64,000 nucleotides of DNA from Kitasatospora viridis. GTDB taxonomy: Bacteria; Actinomycetota; Actinomycetes; Streptomycetales; Streptomycetaceae. The translations under genes were made by a program, and so were the position numbers. The stretch is from assembly GCF_007829815.1 (NCBI RefSeq), contig NZ_VIWT01000001.1, forward strand, positions 5,175,001 through 5,239,000, written 5' to 3'. Shown here in pieces: positions 1 to 7,436 of the stretch; the first letter of the stretch is position 1, and the number at the start of each line of letters is the position of its first letter. Below the pieces are notes generated by a model. That model made no database searches, had not been told where the DNA came from, and was given only the letters and a program-made list of their open reading frames with translations.

Positions 1-230
1 CGGCGGAGCTGCGCGGGCTGGTCGAGCAGGCGGCCCGGGACCGCGGGGTGCGGGCGGGCTTCGTGAGCCGCACCGGCGATCCGTTCACCGAGATCGCGGC
101 GCTGGCCGACGAGGTGCGGGCGGACGGGGTGTTGGTGGGCTGCTCGGAGAAGCTCGGGCACCGGCTGCTGGGCTCGCTGGCGGTGCGGCTGGTGCGGGCC
201 GGGCGGTGGCCGGTGACGGTGGTGCCGTAG
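1..230 (+). CDS. Universal stress protein, C-terminal fragment (5' end outside window)
   Basis: The reading frame is open from base 3 to the TAG at 228-230 and continues upstream of the window. The visible 75 residues match the end of the UspA fold: a loop with GCSEKLG, then LLGSLAVRLVRAG and a final strand VTVVP. In ATP-binding members this is the G-2x-G-9x-G-(S/T) phosphate-binding region followed by the last beta strand; here the pattern is only approximate. Such proteins are cytoplasmic, usually one or two domains, and accumulate under stress or dormancy. The number of Usp domains cannot be told because the N-terminus is missing. Family call is good, exact role unknown. Confidence 0.75.
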   Translation, partial: AELRGLVEQAARDRGVRAGFVSRTGDPFTEIAALADEVRADGVLVGCSEKLGHRLLGSLAVRLVRAGRWPVTVVP

Positions 231-269
231 CCGAGGCGGGTCCGGGGGAATGCGCGGCGCGGGGTTTCG

Positions 270-304
270 GTTGTATAGTGCATCTGTATCAGTTGTAGAT
301 TGCA
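270..304. promoter_or_regulatory. Promoter with possible TetR-type operator before membrane protein gene
   Basis: The region is strikingly A/T rich for this genome. It holds TATAGT (274-279), a good -10 hexamer, and two copies of a 13-base motif, GTTGTATAGTGCA at 270-282 and GTTGTAGATTGCA at 292-304, spaced 22 bases apart (two helical turns). The same stretch can be read as an imperfect inverted repeat with GTGCA at 279-283 and TGCAC at 301-305. Small ABC-2-like export proteins of this sort are often controlled by TetR repressors, but no tetR gene is visible here, so the regulator is inferred. Confidence 0.45.
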
Positions 305-326
305 CCTAGATTGGCCAAGTGCGTCC

Positions 327-1358
327 ATGAACAACACCACCAGGCACACCCTCACCCACCTCGCCCTCCACCTGCTCACCCCGCTGCTGATGTGCCTGGG
401 CATGGCGCTCGCCTACCAGGGCGCCTTCCACCAGCCGACCCCGCACCACCTCAAGGTGGCCGTGGTCGGCGAGGGGCCGCAGGTCCGCGCGCTCGCCGAC
501 GGGATCCAGGGCAGGGCGGGCAGCGCGCTCGACGTCTCGGTGGTCGCCGACCGGGCCGCCGCCGCCCACCAGGTCGAGCAGCGCTCGCTGGTCGGCGCCT
601 TCGTGCCCGACCCGCGCAGCCCCGAACTGCTGGTCGCCACCGCCAGTTCGGCCACCTCGGCGACCGCCGCCGAGCAGGCCTTCGGCCAGGTCGCGGCCGC
701 CCAGGGCGTGCCGCTGCACACCACCGACCTGATCCCGACCGCGCCCGGCGACCCGACCGGCCAGGGCCTCTTCTTCCTGCTGGTGGCGCTGAGCATCGGC
801 TCCTACGGCAGCGTGGCGGTGATCGGCGCGGCCGGCGCGGCGCTGTCGATGCGGCTGCGGGCGCTGGTCGGGCTGGCCGTCTCGCTGGTGGTCAGCACGA
901 TCGGGATCGTCACGGCCGGGCCGGTCTTCCACGTGGTGGACCACGACCTGGCGGCGGTCTGGGCGCTCGGCTGGCTCTACTCGGCCGGCGTCGTGCTGGT
1001 CGGGATCGGCCTGCACAGCTTCCTCAAGCGGTGGACCACGCTGACCACCATGGTGCTGTTCGTGATGCTCAACTTCACCAGCTCCGGCGGCATCTTCCGC
1101 CCCGAGCTGCAGCCGGCGCCGTTCGGCCTGCTGCACCGGTTCTACGACGGGGCCGGCTTCGTCGAGGGCACCCGGTCGATCCTCTACTTCGACGGCGGCG
1201 CGGGCCTGGCCGGCCGGGTGGTCTCGCTGGTGCTCTGGCTGGCCGCGGGCGCGCTGCTGGCGGTGGCCGGGGCCTGGTACGAGCGGCGCGCGGCGGGCGC
1301 GGTCGAGAGCCCGGCGGCGCGGGAGGAGGAGCTCGCGGAGGCGGCGGTCGCCGGCTGA
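327..1358 (+). CDS. ABC-2/YhgE-Pip-like multi-pass membrane protein
   Basis: 343 residues from the ATG at 327; an in-frame ATG at 300 would add nine residues, and neither has a clear ribosome site. One membrane segment lies near residues 10-30, followed by a soluble, probably extracytoplasmic domain of about 110 residues, then five more segments from about residue 145 to 325. The last loop before the final helix carries a short amphipathic stretch with FVEGTRSILYF, and the C-terminus is acidic and cytosolic. This one-helix / external domain / helix-bundle layout is that of DUF3533 and YhgE/Pip-type ABC-2 membrane proteins, which act in export, often without an adjacent ATPase; none is beside it. 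Function beyond membrane transport or cell-envelope export is not known. Confidence 0.6.
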   Translation: MNNTTRHTLTHLALHLLTPLLMCLGMALAYQGAFHQPTPHHLKVAVVGEGPQVRALADGIQGRAGSALDVSVVADRAAAAHQVEQRSLVGAFVPDPRSPELLVATASSATSATAAEQAFGQVAAAQGVPLHTTDLIPTAPGDPTGQGLFFLLVALSIGSYGSVAVIGAAGAALSMRLRALVGLAVSLVVSTIGIVTAGPVFHVVDHDLAAVWALGWLYSAGVVLVGIGLHSFLKRWTTLTTMVLFVMLNFTSSGGIFRPELQPAPFGLLHRFYDGAGFVEGTRSILYFDGGAGLAGRVVSLVLWLAAGALLAVAGAWYERRAAGAVESPAAREEELAEAAVAG

Positions 1359-1362
1359 GCGC

Positions 1363-1614
1363 TCAGGCGGTGCCGGGCAGCGGCAGCAGGTGGCGCTCGG
1401 CCAGGTGCCCCACCCAGTGCCGGTGGCACTGCGGACAGGGCGGCGCCCCGGCCGTCTCGTACGGGGAGGCGGTCGGGATGCCGGACCGGGAGAAGCTCTC
1501 CCAGTCGGCGCCGTCCTCGTCCCGGTAGTGCAGGACGTCGTAGTCTGCGGCCCACTGGTTCCAGCAGTGCCCGCAGGTGAACGCGACGTGTTCCACGGCC
1601 AGTTCGGTGATCAT
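1363..1614 (-). CDS. Small zinc-ribbon protein
   Basis: 83 residues starting at the ATG whose complement is 1612-1614; a longer upstream reading frame exists but has atypical composition. Two CxxC knuckles, CGHC near residue 14 and CPQC near residue 60, are spaced as in a zinc ribbon, with a histidine-rich tail (CHRHWVGH). The acidic middle segment contains HYRDEDG. Such small zinc-ribbon proteins are common in streptomycetes and have no assigned role; nucleic-acid or protein binding is plausible. It converges on the membrane-protein gene, ending five bases after it. Confidence 0.65.
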   Translation of the reverse strand: MITELAVEHVAFTCGHCWNQWAADYDVLHYRDEDGADWESFSRSGIPTASPYETAGAPPCPQCHRHWVGHLAERHLLPLPGTA

Positions 1615-1740
1615 GCCGGTGCTCCCCGGATCAGGCCGCGGGCCGGTCGGGGCGGCGGCGCCCAACATCCGATACCGCCATCCAACTCCGATCCCCGGCC
1701 CCGGGCAAGGGCGGCACGGTGCGGGTGCGGACGAAGGACA

Positions 1741-1770
1741 CTGACAGCGAGTCACCGGCTGAACTAGGAT
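1741..1770 (+). promoter_or_regulatory. Sigma-70-type promoter for the XRE/ImmA cassette
   Basis: CTGACA (1741-1746) and TAGGAT (1765-1770) are separated by 18 bases, close to the HrdB-type consensus (TTGACA and TAGNNT). The predicted start near 1777 gives a leader of about 60 bases before the XRE gene, which has GGAGG at 1825-1829. Confidence 0.5.
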
Positions 1771-1835
1771 GAACGGCAACGAATGCTGCGTCCGCGCGTG
1801 CTGGAGTGGTACGGGGGCGGTCCTGGAGGTGTGGG

Positions 1836-2255
1836 ATGTCGGAAGCGGAGGCCACGACGCTGGCCGAGAAGATCGATGGCCTGTTCCGGGTCGTCCGCCG
1901 GCCCAACCGTGAGCAGTACAGCCACGAGGAGGTCGCCAAGGCCTGCCGCGAGGCCACCGGGGAGAGTTTCTCAGCCACCTACCTCTGGCAGTTGCGCACC
2001 GGTCGGCGGGACAATCCGACCAAGCGCCACCTGGAGGCGCTCGCGCAGTTCTTCCAGGTCCCGGTCGCCTACTTCTTCGACGACGAGCAGGGTGCGGCGA
2101 TCGCCCAGGAGTTGGAGCTGCTCGGCGCGCTGCGTGACGCGGGGGTGCGCAGCGTGGCCCTGCGAGCGGTCAACCTCTCGCCCGAGGGGGTGGGTACGAT
2201 CAGCGATCTGATCGACGTGATCGCCCGCCGCGAGGGCTCGGCAGGGGGCAAGTAG
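1836..2255 (+). CDS. XRE-family HTH transcriptional regulator
   Basis: 139 residues from ATG 1836, chosen because GGAGG lies seven bases upstream; a GTG start at 1806 lacks one. The helix-turn-helix lies at about residues 20-85, with the typical sequence ATYLWQLRTGRRDNPTKRHL followed by LAQFFQVPVAYFFDD, the signature of XRE proteins whose HTH is followed by a 'becomes active with this state' segment. The C-terminal 50 residues are helical and may mediate dimerisation. It is the first gene of a three-gene cassette with an ImmA/IrrE-type peptidase and a membrane protein. In ImmA-ImmR pairs the peptidase cleaves the XRE repressor, so this protein is a likely substrate; that link is inferred. Confidence 0.8.
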   Translation: MSEAEATTLAEKIDGLFRVVRRPNREQYSHEEVAKACREATGESFSATYLWQLRTGRRDNPTKRHLEALAQFFQVPVAYFFDDEQGAAIAQELELLGALRDAGVRSVALRAVNLSPEGVGTISDLIDVIARREGSAGGK

Positions 2256-2344
2256 CCGCGGCGGGACACCGGCGCACGGCGCCGGTGGTGGAACGGACGG
2301 TCGCGCCCGCCGGGCAGGGCGGGCCGGCCGAGGGGAGGACATCG

Positions 2345-2890
2345 GTGCGGAGTTGGAAGGGGCTGGGCCGGCAGCGGCGGCAACTCTGGCAGCGCTGCCA
2401 ACGGCGGGTGGACGAACTGGAGTTGCCCGACCCGTTCGACGTCACCGGGTTCATCCGGCTGCTCGCCGCGCGGCGCGGCCGGCCGATCGAACTGATCCCG
2501 GTGACGGCCCGCCCGCAGTTGCCCTGCGGTCTGCTGGTCACCACCGACCGGGCCGACTGCATCCTCTACCTGGCCGACACCACCCCGCTGCACCAGCAGC
2601 ACATCCTGCTGCACGAGGCCGCCCACCTGCTCTGCGGGCACCACGAGGACCCGGGCACCCGGTTGTCGGCGGCCGAGGCGCTGCTGCCCAACCTCTCCGG
2701 CGCGCTGGTCCAACGGGTGCTGGGGCGCACGGTGTACGCGGAGCCGCAGGAGCAGGAGGCCGAACTGGTCGCCTCGATGATCCTGCACCGGGTGCAGTCC
2801 AAGGGCCCGGTCGGCCTGGTGACGGACAGTCAGCTCTCCTGGGTCGACTCGGTGTTCGGCACGCCGGGGCGGGGCGGCGGCCGTGGTTGA
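2345..2890 (+). CDS. ImmA/IrrE-family metallopeptidase
   Basis: 181 residues from the GTG at 2345, which has GGGGAGG seven bases upstream; an in-frame GTG at 2285 would add 20 residues. The zinc-binding motif HEAAH is at residues 90-94 and is followed by LLCGHHED; the glutamate further on (in EPQEQEAELVASMI, near 140) fits the third zinc ligand, and that EAxxxA helix is conserved in the family. ImmA/IrrE peptidases cleave XRE repressors in response to stress. It lies 89 bases after the XRE gene and its last codons overlap the next gene by eight bases, so the three are probably co-translated. The substrate is inferred from context. Confidence 0.8.
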   Translation: MRSWKGLGRQRRQLWQRCQRRVDELELPDPFDVTGFIRLLAARRGRPIELIPVTARPQLPCGLLVTTDRADCILYLADTTPLHQQHILLHEAAHLLCGHHEDPGTRLSAAEALLPNLSGALVQRVLGRTVYAEPQEQEAELVASMILHRVQSKGPVGLVTDSQLSWVDSVFGTPGRGGGRG

Positions 2891-4115
2891 GCTGGGCCCG
2901 GCCGACCTGGAGGCCTACCTCTCCGCCACCCTCTTCCTGCTCTTCGCGGCGCAGCGGATGCACGCCGCGCGCGCCCACCCCGACGACCAGGCGCAGCGCT
3001 ACGCGATCGGCTTCGCGCTCTGCATGGGCGCGGCCCTGGTGGCGCTGGCACCCGCCACGGTCGCCGCGATCAGCCGGGCCGGCGCCGGCCCGCCGGACTC
3101 GGTGAAGGTGTTCGGCGACGACCTGAAGACCCTGGCGGTCAGCCTGCTGGTGCTGCTGGCCCTCGGACTGCGGGCCCGCAGCGAGCCCGAGGCCCGGCCC
3201 CGGCTGCGCCGGTGGATCCGGCGCTGGCTGGCCGCCGCGCTGGCCGTGCCGGCGCTGATGGCGCTCTGCATGCGCGGGGCGGGCCTCGCGATGCGGGGCG
3301 ACGCGCTGGTGGTGCACGGCACCGGGCGCTGGCTGCTGGCCTGCTACGACGTGCTCTTCATGGGCTACCCGGTCTGCTGCCTGGTGGTGCTGGGCGCCGT
3401 GCTGACCCGGCAGGCCCGGCTGGTCGAGGCCGGGCTGCTGCGCACCGGGCTGCGGCTGATGACCGCCGCGGTCGGGGTCGGCGTGGTGTGGAGCCTGTGG
3501 ACGCTGGACGACGTGGCGGACGTGCTGATCCGGGGCAGCCAGGGCGTCGGCGAGGACACCCCGTCCAACGTGCTGGGCGTCCTGTGCGCCTCGTTCGCGG
3601 TGGGCGGCGCGACCGTCACGGTGTGGGGCGCCACCCGCTGGGGTGCCAGGATCACCGCGCCGCTGCGCTGGCTGCGGGCCCGCCGCCGCTACCGGGCGCT
3701 CGGGCCGCTCTGGTCCGCGCTGCACACCGCGGTCCCCGGCATCGCGCTGGCCCCGCGGCCGAACCGGCGGCCGCCGCTGCGCGCGGCCGAGTTCGCGCTC
3801 TACCGGCGGATCATCGAGATCCGCGACGGCCAGCTCGCGCTGCGGCCGCACCTGCCGGCCGAGCTGCCCGAGTGGATCACCGCCGCCGCGGGGGAGGGCG
3901 ATCCGCACGGCGCGGTGCTGGAGGCGGCCGCGCTGGCCGCCGCGCTGGAGTCCCGCCGCTGCGGCCGGCGCGCCGCCGAGTGCCAGGAGTGGGCGCCGCA
4001 GGAACTCGCGGGCACGGTGGACGCGGAGGCCACCTGGCTGCTCCAGGTGGCCGCGGCGTTCACGGGCTCGCGGCTGGTGGCCGACGTCCGCCGCGCCGCC
4101 GCCGGGCCCGGCTGA
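2883..4115 (+). CDS. MAB_1171c-type seven-helix membrane protein with soluble C-terminal domain
   Basis: 410 residues beginning with a GTG inside the end of the peptidase gene (overlap of eight bases). About seven hydrophobic segments fall between residues 10 and 265; the remaining 145 residues are soluble and start with RARRRYRALGPLWSALH, a motif typical of the MAB_1171c putative transporter family, followed by an arginine-rich helix (YRRIIEIRDGQLAL). This family is repeatedly found next to XRE and ImmA/IrrE genes in actinomycetes. No transport substrate or enzymatic role is established. The arrangement suggests that the membrane protein provides or receives a signal for the peptidase/repressor pair; this is inference. 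Confidence 0.65.
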   Translation: MVELGPADLEAYLSATLFLLFAAQRMHAARAHPDDQAQRYAIGFALCMGAALVALAPATVAAISRAGAGPPDSVKVFGDDLKTLAVSLLVLLALGLRARSEPEARPRLRRWIRRWLAAALAVPALMALCMRGAGLAMRGDALVVHGTGRWLLACYDVLFMGYPVCCLVVLGAVLTRQARLVEAGLLRTGLRLMTAAVGVGVVWSLWTLDDVADVLIRGSQGVGEDTPSNVLGVLCASFAVGGATVTVWGATRWGARITAPLRWLRARRRYRALGPLWSALHTAVPGIALAPRPNRRPPLRAAEFALYRRIIEIRDGQLALRPHLPAELPEWITAAAGEGDPHGAVLEAAALAAALESRRCGRRAAECQEWAPQELAGTVDAEATWLLQVAAAFTGSRLVADVRRAAAGPG

Positions 4116-4132
4116 CGGTCGGCGGGCGCGTC

Positions 4133-4546
4133 CTACCGGGGCAGGTCCGGGGCGTCCGGCAGGTCGGGGCCGTCCGGCAGCGCCGGCGGCCCGGGCAGCC
4201 GCGGCGGCGCGGGCAGACGTGCGGGCCCGCGCAGCTCGACGTCGGGCAGCTGCGGGGCGTCCGGCAGCTGCCCCGGCTCGGGCAGGTGCGGGATGTCGGG
4301 GAGGTGGTGGAGTTCGGGCAGGTGCGGGATGTCCGGCAGGTGGTGGAGTTCGGGCAGGTGCGGGATGTCCGGCAGGTGGTGCAGCTCGGGCAACTGCGGG
4401 GCGTCCGGGAGGTCGTACGGCTCGGGCAGGTGCGGGGCGTCCGGCAGGTGGCCGGGCTCGGGCAGCTGCGGGAGGTCGGGCAGGTCGTCGGTGCGCGGCA
4501 GCTCGGGCGGCTCCGGGAGCTCCGGCGGCTCGGGCAGGATCGGCAT
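4133..4546 (-). CDS. Low-complexity Leu-Pro repeat protein
   Basis: 137 residues, starting at the ATG complement of 4544-4546 with AGGAGG seven bases upstream, which favours this strand. Nearly the whole protein consists of LP followed by two to four residues. The core is a 12-residue unit, LPELHHLPDIPH, present three times almost unchanged (DNA about 4281-4390, 36-bp period), flanked by degenerate units with LPDAP, LPEPP and LPDLP. It has no signal peptide, no cysteine and almost no aromatic residues; net charge is negative and histidines are grouped in the central units. A proline every three residues would favour polyproline-II structure. I do not recognise a family. The opposite strand reads as Gly/Arg/Trp repeats without a start signal. 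Confidence 0.6.
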   Translation of the reverse strand: MPILPEPPELPEPPELPRTDDLPDLPQLPEPGHLPDAPHLPEPYDLPDAPQLPELHHLPDIPHLPELHHLPDIPHLPELHHLPDIPHLPEPGQLPDAPQLPDVELRGPARLPAPPRLPGPPALPDGPDLPDAPDLPR

Positions 4547-4676
4547 CGCGGGGCCTCCTGTGGCGGGTGGACGCTGCGTCACATCGTGCTCGGCCCAGTG
4601 TCGTTGGGCAAGGCCGGGGCGGCGCTTGCAGCCCGGGCGCGCCGGAGTGACGCTGGTGGGGACGAGGAGGTCCACC

Positions 4677-4940
4677 ATGCACAACCAATGGGATGTCGAG
4701 CTGAGCTTCGAGGCAGACGGTGTGAACACCGTCTGTGACGCCCGGCTGGTCGGAACCCGGGCCCCGCAGCTGCAGGGCCACGGCGAGGCGGTCCGCAGCA
4801 CCGAGGACCGGCCGCTGGCCCGGATCGGCGAGGAGGTGGCCGCCTGGCGGGCGCTGGACGACCTGTCGCGCCGGCTGCGCGCCCAGTCGGCGGGGGAGAT
4901 CCAGGACGAGGGCCACCGCCCGGCCTACCTCGTCTACTGA
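4677..4940 (+). CDS. DUF1876 domain protein
   Basis: 87 residues from ATG 4677, with GAGGAGG at 4664-4670. The sequence follows the DUF1876 pattern: WDVELSFEADG at the start, a strand with ARLVG, then LQGHGEAVRS, the conserved stretch IGEEVAAWRALDDLSRRL, and a short C-terminal strand (HRPAYLVY). DUF1876 is a small actinobacterial family predicted to have a double-stranded-RNA-binding-like alpha/beta fold; its role is unknown. Upstream AT content is unremarkable and the neighbours are unrelated, so context does not help. Confidence 0.75.
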   Translation: MHNQWDVELSFEADGVNTVCDARLVGTRAPQLQGHGEAVRSTEDRPLARIGEEVAAWRALDDLSRRLRAQSAGEIQDEGHRPAYLVY

Positions 4941-5005
4941 CGGGCCGCTGACCGCACTGTGAGCGGGCCCGACGGCGGTTGATCGTTTCTGCCAGGCTGC
5001 CCGGC

Positions 5006-6193
5006 ATGACGAGTCGAGCCGATGCCCCAGCCCTGGCCGCCCGCGCCGCCGCCGTCGGTGCCTCCGCGGTGCGCGAGATCCTCGCGCTGACCGCCCGTCC
5101 GGAGGTGATCTCCTTCGCCGGCGGCCTGCCCGCCCCCGAGTTGTTCGACGCCGAGGGCCTGCGGGCCGCCTTCGACCGGGTGCTCGCCGAGCGCCCGCAC
5201 CAGGTGCTGCAGTACTCCACCACCGAGGGCGACCCGCAGCTGCGGGCCGCCGTCGCCGCCCGGTACACCGCGCGCGGCCTGGCCACCGAGCCCGACGACC
5301 TGCTGGTCACCAGCGGCTCGCAGCAGGGCCTCGGGCTGCTCGCCACCGCGCTGCTGGAGCCCGGTGACACCGTGCTGGTCGAGGACCCCAGCTACCTGGC
5401 CGCCCTGCAGTGCTTCGCGCTGGCCGGCGCCCGGGTGCTGCCGGTGCCGACCGACGAGCACGGGGTGGACCCGGCGGCGCTGGTCGAGCTGGTCCGCGCC
5501 GAGCGGCCCAAACTGCTCTACCTGGTGCCGAACTTCCAGAACCCGACCGGCCGCACGATGCCCGCCGAGCGCCGCCGCGCCGTCGTCGAGGTCGCCGAGC
5601 GGGAGGGCCTCTGGGTGGTCGAGGACGACCCGTACGGCGAGCTGCGGTACGAGGGCGAGGCGCAGCCCTGGCTCTGCGGGCTGCCCGGGGCGGCCGACCG
5701 CACGGTGCTGCTCGGCAGCTTCTCCAAGGTGCTGGCGCCCGGTCTGCGGCTCGGCTGGCTGCGCGCCCCGGCGGCGCTGCTGCGGGCCTGCGTGATCGCC
5801 AAGCAGGCCACCGACCTGCACACCTCGACGGTCGACCAGGCCGCCGCCGCCCGCTACCTCGCCGACCACGACCTGGACGCGCACCTGGCCACCGTGACCG
5901 CCGCCTACCGGGAGCGCCGGGACGCGCTGCTGGCCGGCCTGCCCGCCGCGCTGCCCGCCGGCAGCGCCTGGAACCGGCCCACCGGCGGGATGTTCCTGTG
6001 GGTGCGGCTGCCCGAGGGCCACGACGCGACCGAGTGCCTGCGCCGGGCCGTCACCCTGGACGTCGCCTTCGTCCCCGGGGCCCCGTTCTACGCCGGCCGC
6101 GCCGATCCGGCGACCCTGCGGATGTCCTTCGTCACCCACACCCCGGCCGAGATCGGCGAGGGGCTGGGCCGGCTGGCCAAGGCGCTGGGCTGA
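5006..6193 (+). CDS. PLP-dependent aminotransferase, class I (LysN/MocR-like)
   Basis: 395 residues from ATG 5006 (MTSRADAP); a start at 4979 would add nine residues. Fold-type I hallmarks are clear: ISFAGGLPAPELF, SGSQQGLGLLATALLEPGD, the PLP-contacting NFQNPTGRTM and VVEDDPYGELRY, and the Schiff-base lysine K241 in LGSFSKVLAPGLRLGW. The C-terminal RMSFVTH supplies the carboxylate-binding arginine. It lacks the GntR domain of MocR regulators, so it is a free-standing enzyme of the 2-aminoadipate/kynurenine aminotransferase group. The amino-acid substrate cannot be read from sequence. The following micro-ORF and LuxR gene are not obviously connected. Confidence 0.85.
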   Translation: MTSRADAPALAARAAAVGASAVREILALTARPEVISFAGGLPAPELFDAEGLRAAFDRVLAERPHQVLQYSTTEGDPQLRAAVAARYTARGLATEPDDLLVTSGSQQGLGLLATALLEPGDTVLVEDPSYLAALQCFALAGARVLPVPTDEHGVDPAALVELVRAERPKLLYLVPNFQNPTGRTMPAERRRAVVEVAEREGLWVVEDDPYGELRYEGEAQPWLCGLPGAADRTVLLGSFSKVLAPGLRLGWLRAPAALLRACVIAKQATDLHTSTVDQAAAARYLADHDLDAHLATVTAAYRERRDALLAGLPAALPAGSAWNRPTGGMFLWVRLPEGHDATECLRRAVTLDVAFVPGAPFYAGRADPATLRMSFVTHTPAEIGEGLGRLAKALG

Positions 6194-6214
6194 GGCACTC
6201 CCGCTGACTCGGCG

Positions 6215-6253
6215 TCAGATCCAGCTGGTGTCACGGCAGATGTACGAGGGCAT
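6215..6253 (-). CDS. Putative 12-residue micropeptide gene
   Basis: A complete reading frame of 13 codons encodes MPSYICRDTSWI. The start (complement of 6251-6253) is preceded by GGAGGAGG at ideal spacing, one of the strongest ribosome sites in the window. The gene is divergent from the LuxR/TrmB-type regulator at 6413, with about 160 bases between them, and ends 21 bases from the aminotransferase stop. The peptide has one Cys, one Trp and one Tyr, no leader and no signal sequence. It could be a signalling or modified peptide, or a regulatory leader ORF; I do not recognise it. Confidence 0.45.
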   Translation of the reverse strand: MPSYICRDTSWI

Positions 6254-6412
6254 GGCGAACCTCCTCCGGAGGGGGCGGGGACGGTGTGGGGGCGGCCGCA
6301 CGGCGTGGGGGCCGAAGGTCCAGTCCACCCCGGCAGGGCGCGGCTGGTCCAGCGGGGTCCGCTGGCATTAGCGTGCATGGCAGGTTCAGGAGGGGGTCGC
6401 AAACAGGGGTGA

Positions 6413-7411
6413 GTGGTGCAGAACGGGACGGAGTTCGACGAACTGCCGGAGCTGGACGAGGCGGCGCTGCGCCTGTTCGAGCAGGTGCTGGCCGCCGGCG
6501 CTCTGGAACGCGGCCCGGACACCGACGGGGACCCGGCGGTGCGGGCGCTGCTCGCCCTGCGGCTGCTCCGACCGGCACCCGACCGGCCCGGGCTGCTGGT
6601 GCCGGCCAGTCCCGAGGCGGCCGCCGCCGAGGCGCTGGGCCCGCTGGAGGCGCGGATCGCGGCGGCCGGCGAGCGCGCCCAGGCCACCCGTGAGCAGCTC
6701 CGGGCGCTGCTGCCCAAGTACCGGGCCGCGCTGCGCGAGCGCGACCGGCAGGCGGAGGGCGAGCGGTTGCCCGACCTGCCGACCGTCTCGGCGATGCTCG
6801 GCGAGCAGGCGGCGCGCTGCCAGCGGGAGGTGTTCGCGATCCAGCCGGGCGGCGGCCGCAAGCCGGTCCGGCTGGCCGAGTCGGTGGAGCGCGACCTGGC
6901 GCTGCTTCGCCGGGGCATCCGGATGCGCACCCTCTACCAGCACTCGGCGCGCGGCAGCCTGGCCACCCAGGGCTACGTCGAGACCCTCACGGCGGCGGGC
7001 GCCGAGTACCGCACCGCCGCCGAACTGCCGGACCGCGCCGTGGTCTTCGACCGCTCGGTGGCCTTCCTGCCGACCCGCAGCGAGGGCGGCGACGGCAACG
7101 GCGCGGTGCTGGTCCGCGACCCGGACATCGTCGGCTACCTGTGCCGGGTGTTCGACCAGCTGTGGGCCACCGCCGCGCCGTTCACCGGCACCAGCGACGC
7201 CGCCTACCGCGAGGTGGGCGACGACCTGCGCCGCGCGCTGCTCGGCATGCTCGCCGAGGGCGACAAGGACGAGGTGATCGCCCGCCGGCTGGGCGTCTCG
7301 CTGCGCACCTGCCGCCGCCACATCGCGGACGCGCTGCTCGCCCTGGGGGCGGAGAGCCGGTTCCAGGGCGGGGTGTTCGCCGAGCGGGCGGGGTTCACCG
7401 CGCCGCAGTGA
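6413..7411 (+). CDS. LuxR-type regulator with TrmB-like N-terminal domain
   Basis: 332 residues from GTG 6413. The N-terminal 75 residues form a degenerate winged helix (DELPELDEAALRLFEQVL), followed by a coiled-coil-prone helix (residues 85-110, rich in A/R/E). The middle domain, about 135-235, has the pattern of streptomycete TrmB/LuxR regulators, with RTLYQHSARG and AVVFDRSVAFLP. The C-terminal GerE/LuxR HTH is at about 265-325, with LLGMLAEGDKDEVIARRLGV and SLRTCRRHIADALLALGAES. Such regulators are not quorum sensors; the middle domain may bind a ligand or partner. The divergent micro-ORF just upstream is a candidate partner. Target genes are unknown. Confidence 0.75.
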   Translation: MVQNGTEFDELPELDEAALRLFEQVLAAGALERGPDTDGDPAVRALLALRLLRPAPDRPGLLVPASPEAAAAEALGPLEARIAAAGERAQATREQLRALLPKYRAALRERDRQAEGERLPDLPTVSAMLGEQAARCQREVFAIQPGGGRKPVRLAESVERDLALLRRGIRMRTLYQHSARGSLATQGYVETLTAAGAEYRTAAELPDRAVVFDRSVAFLPTRSEGGDGNGAVLVRDPDIVGYLCRVFDQLWATAAPFTGTSDAAYREVGDDLRRALLGMLAEGDKDEVIARRLGVSLRTCRRHIADALLALGAESRFQGGVFAERAGFTAPQ

Positions 7412-7436
7412 CCCCCACTGCTGGTGGCCGCCGGTG

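Noticed and set aside
4293..4676. Plus-strand Gly/Arg/Trp repeat protein (MSGRWWSSGRCG units)
   Set aside because: It is the antisense reading of the Leu-Pro repeat gene and has no ribosome site; the minus strand has AGGAGG at the correct distance.
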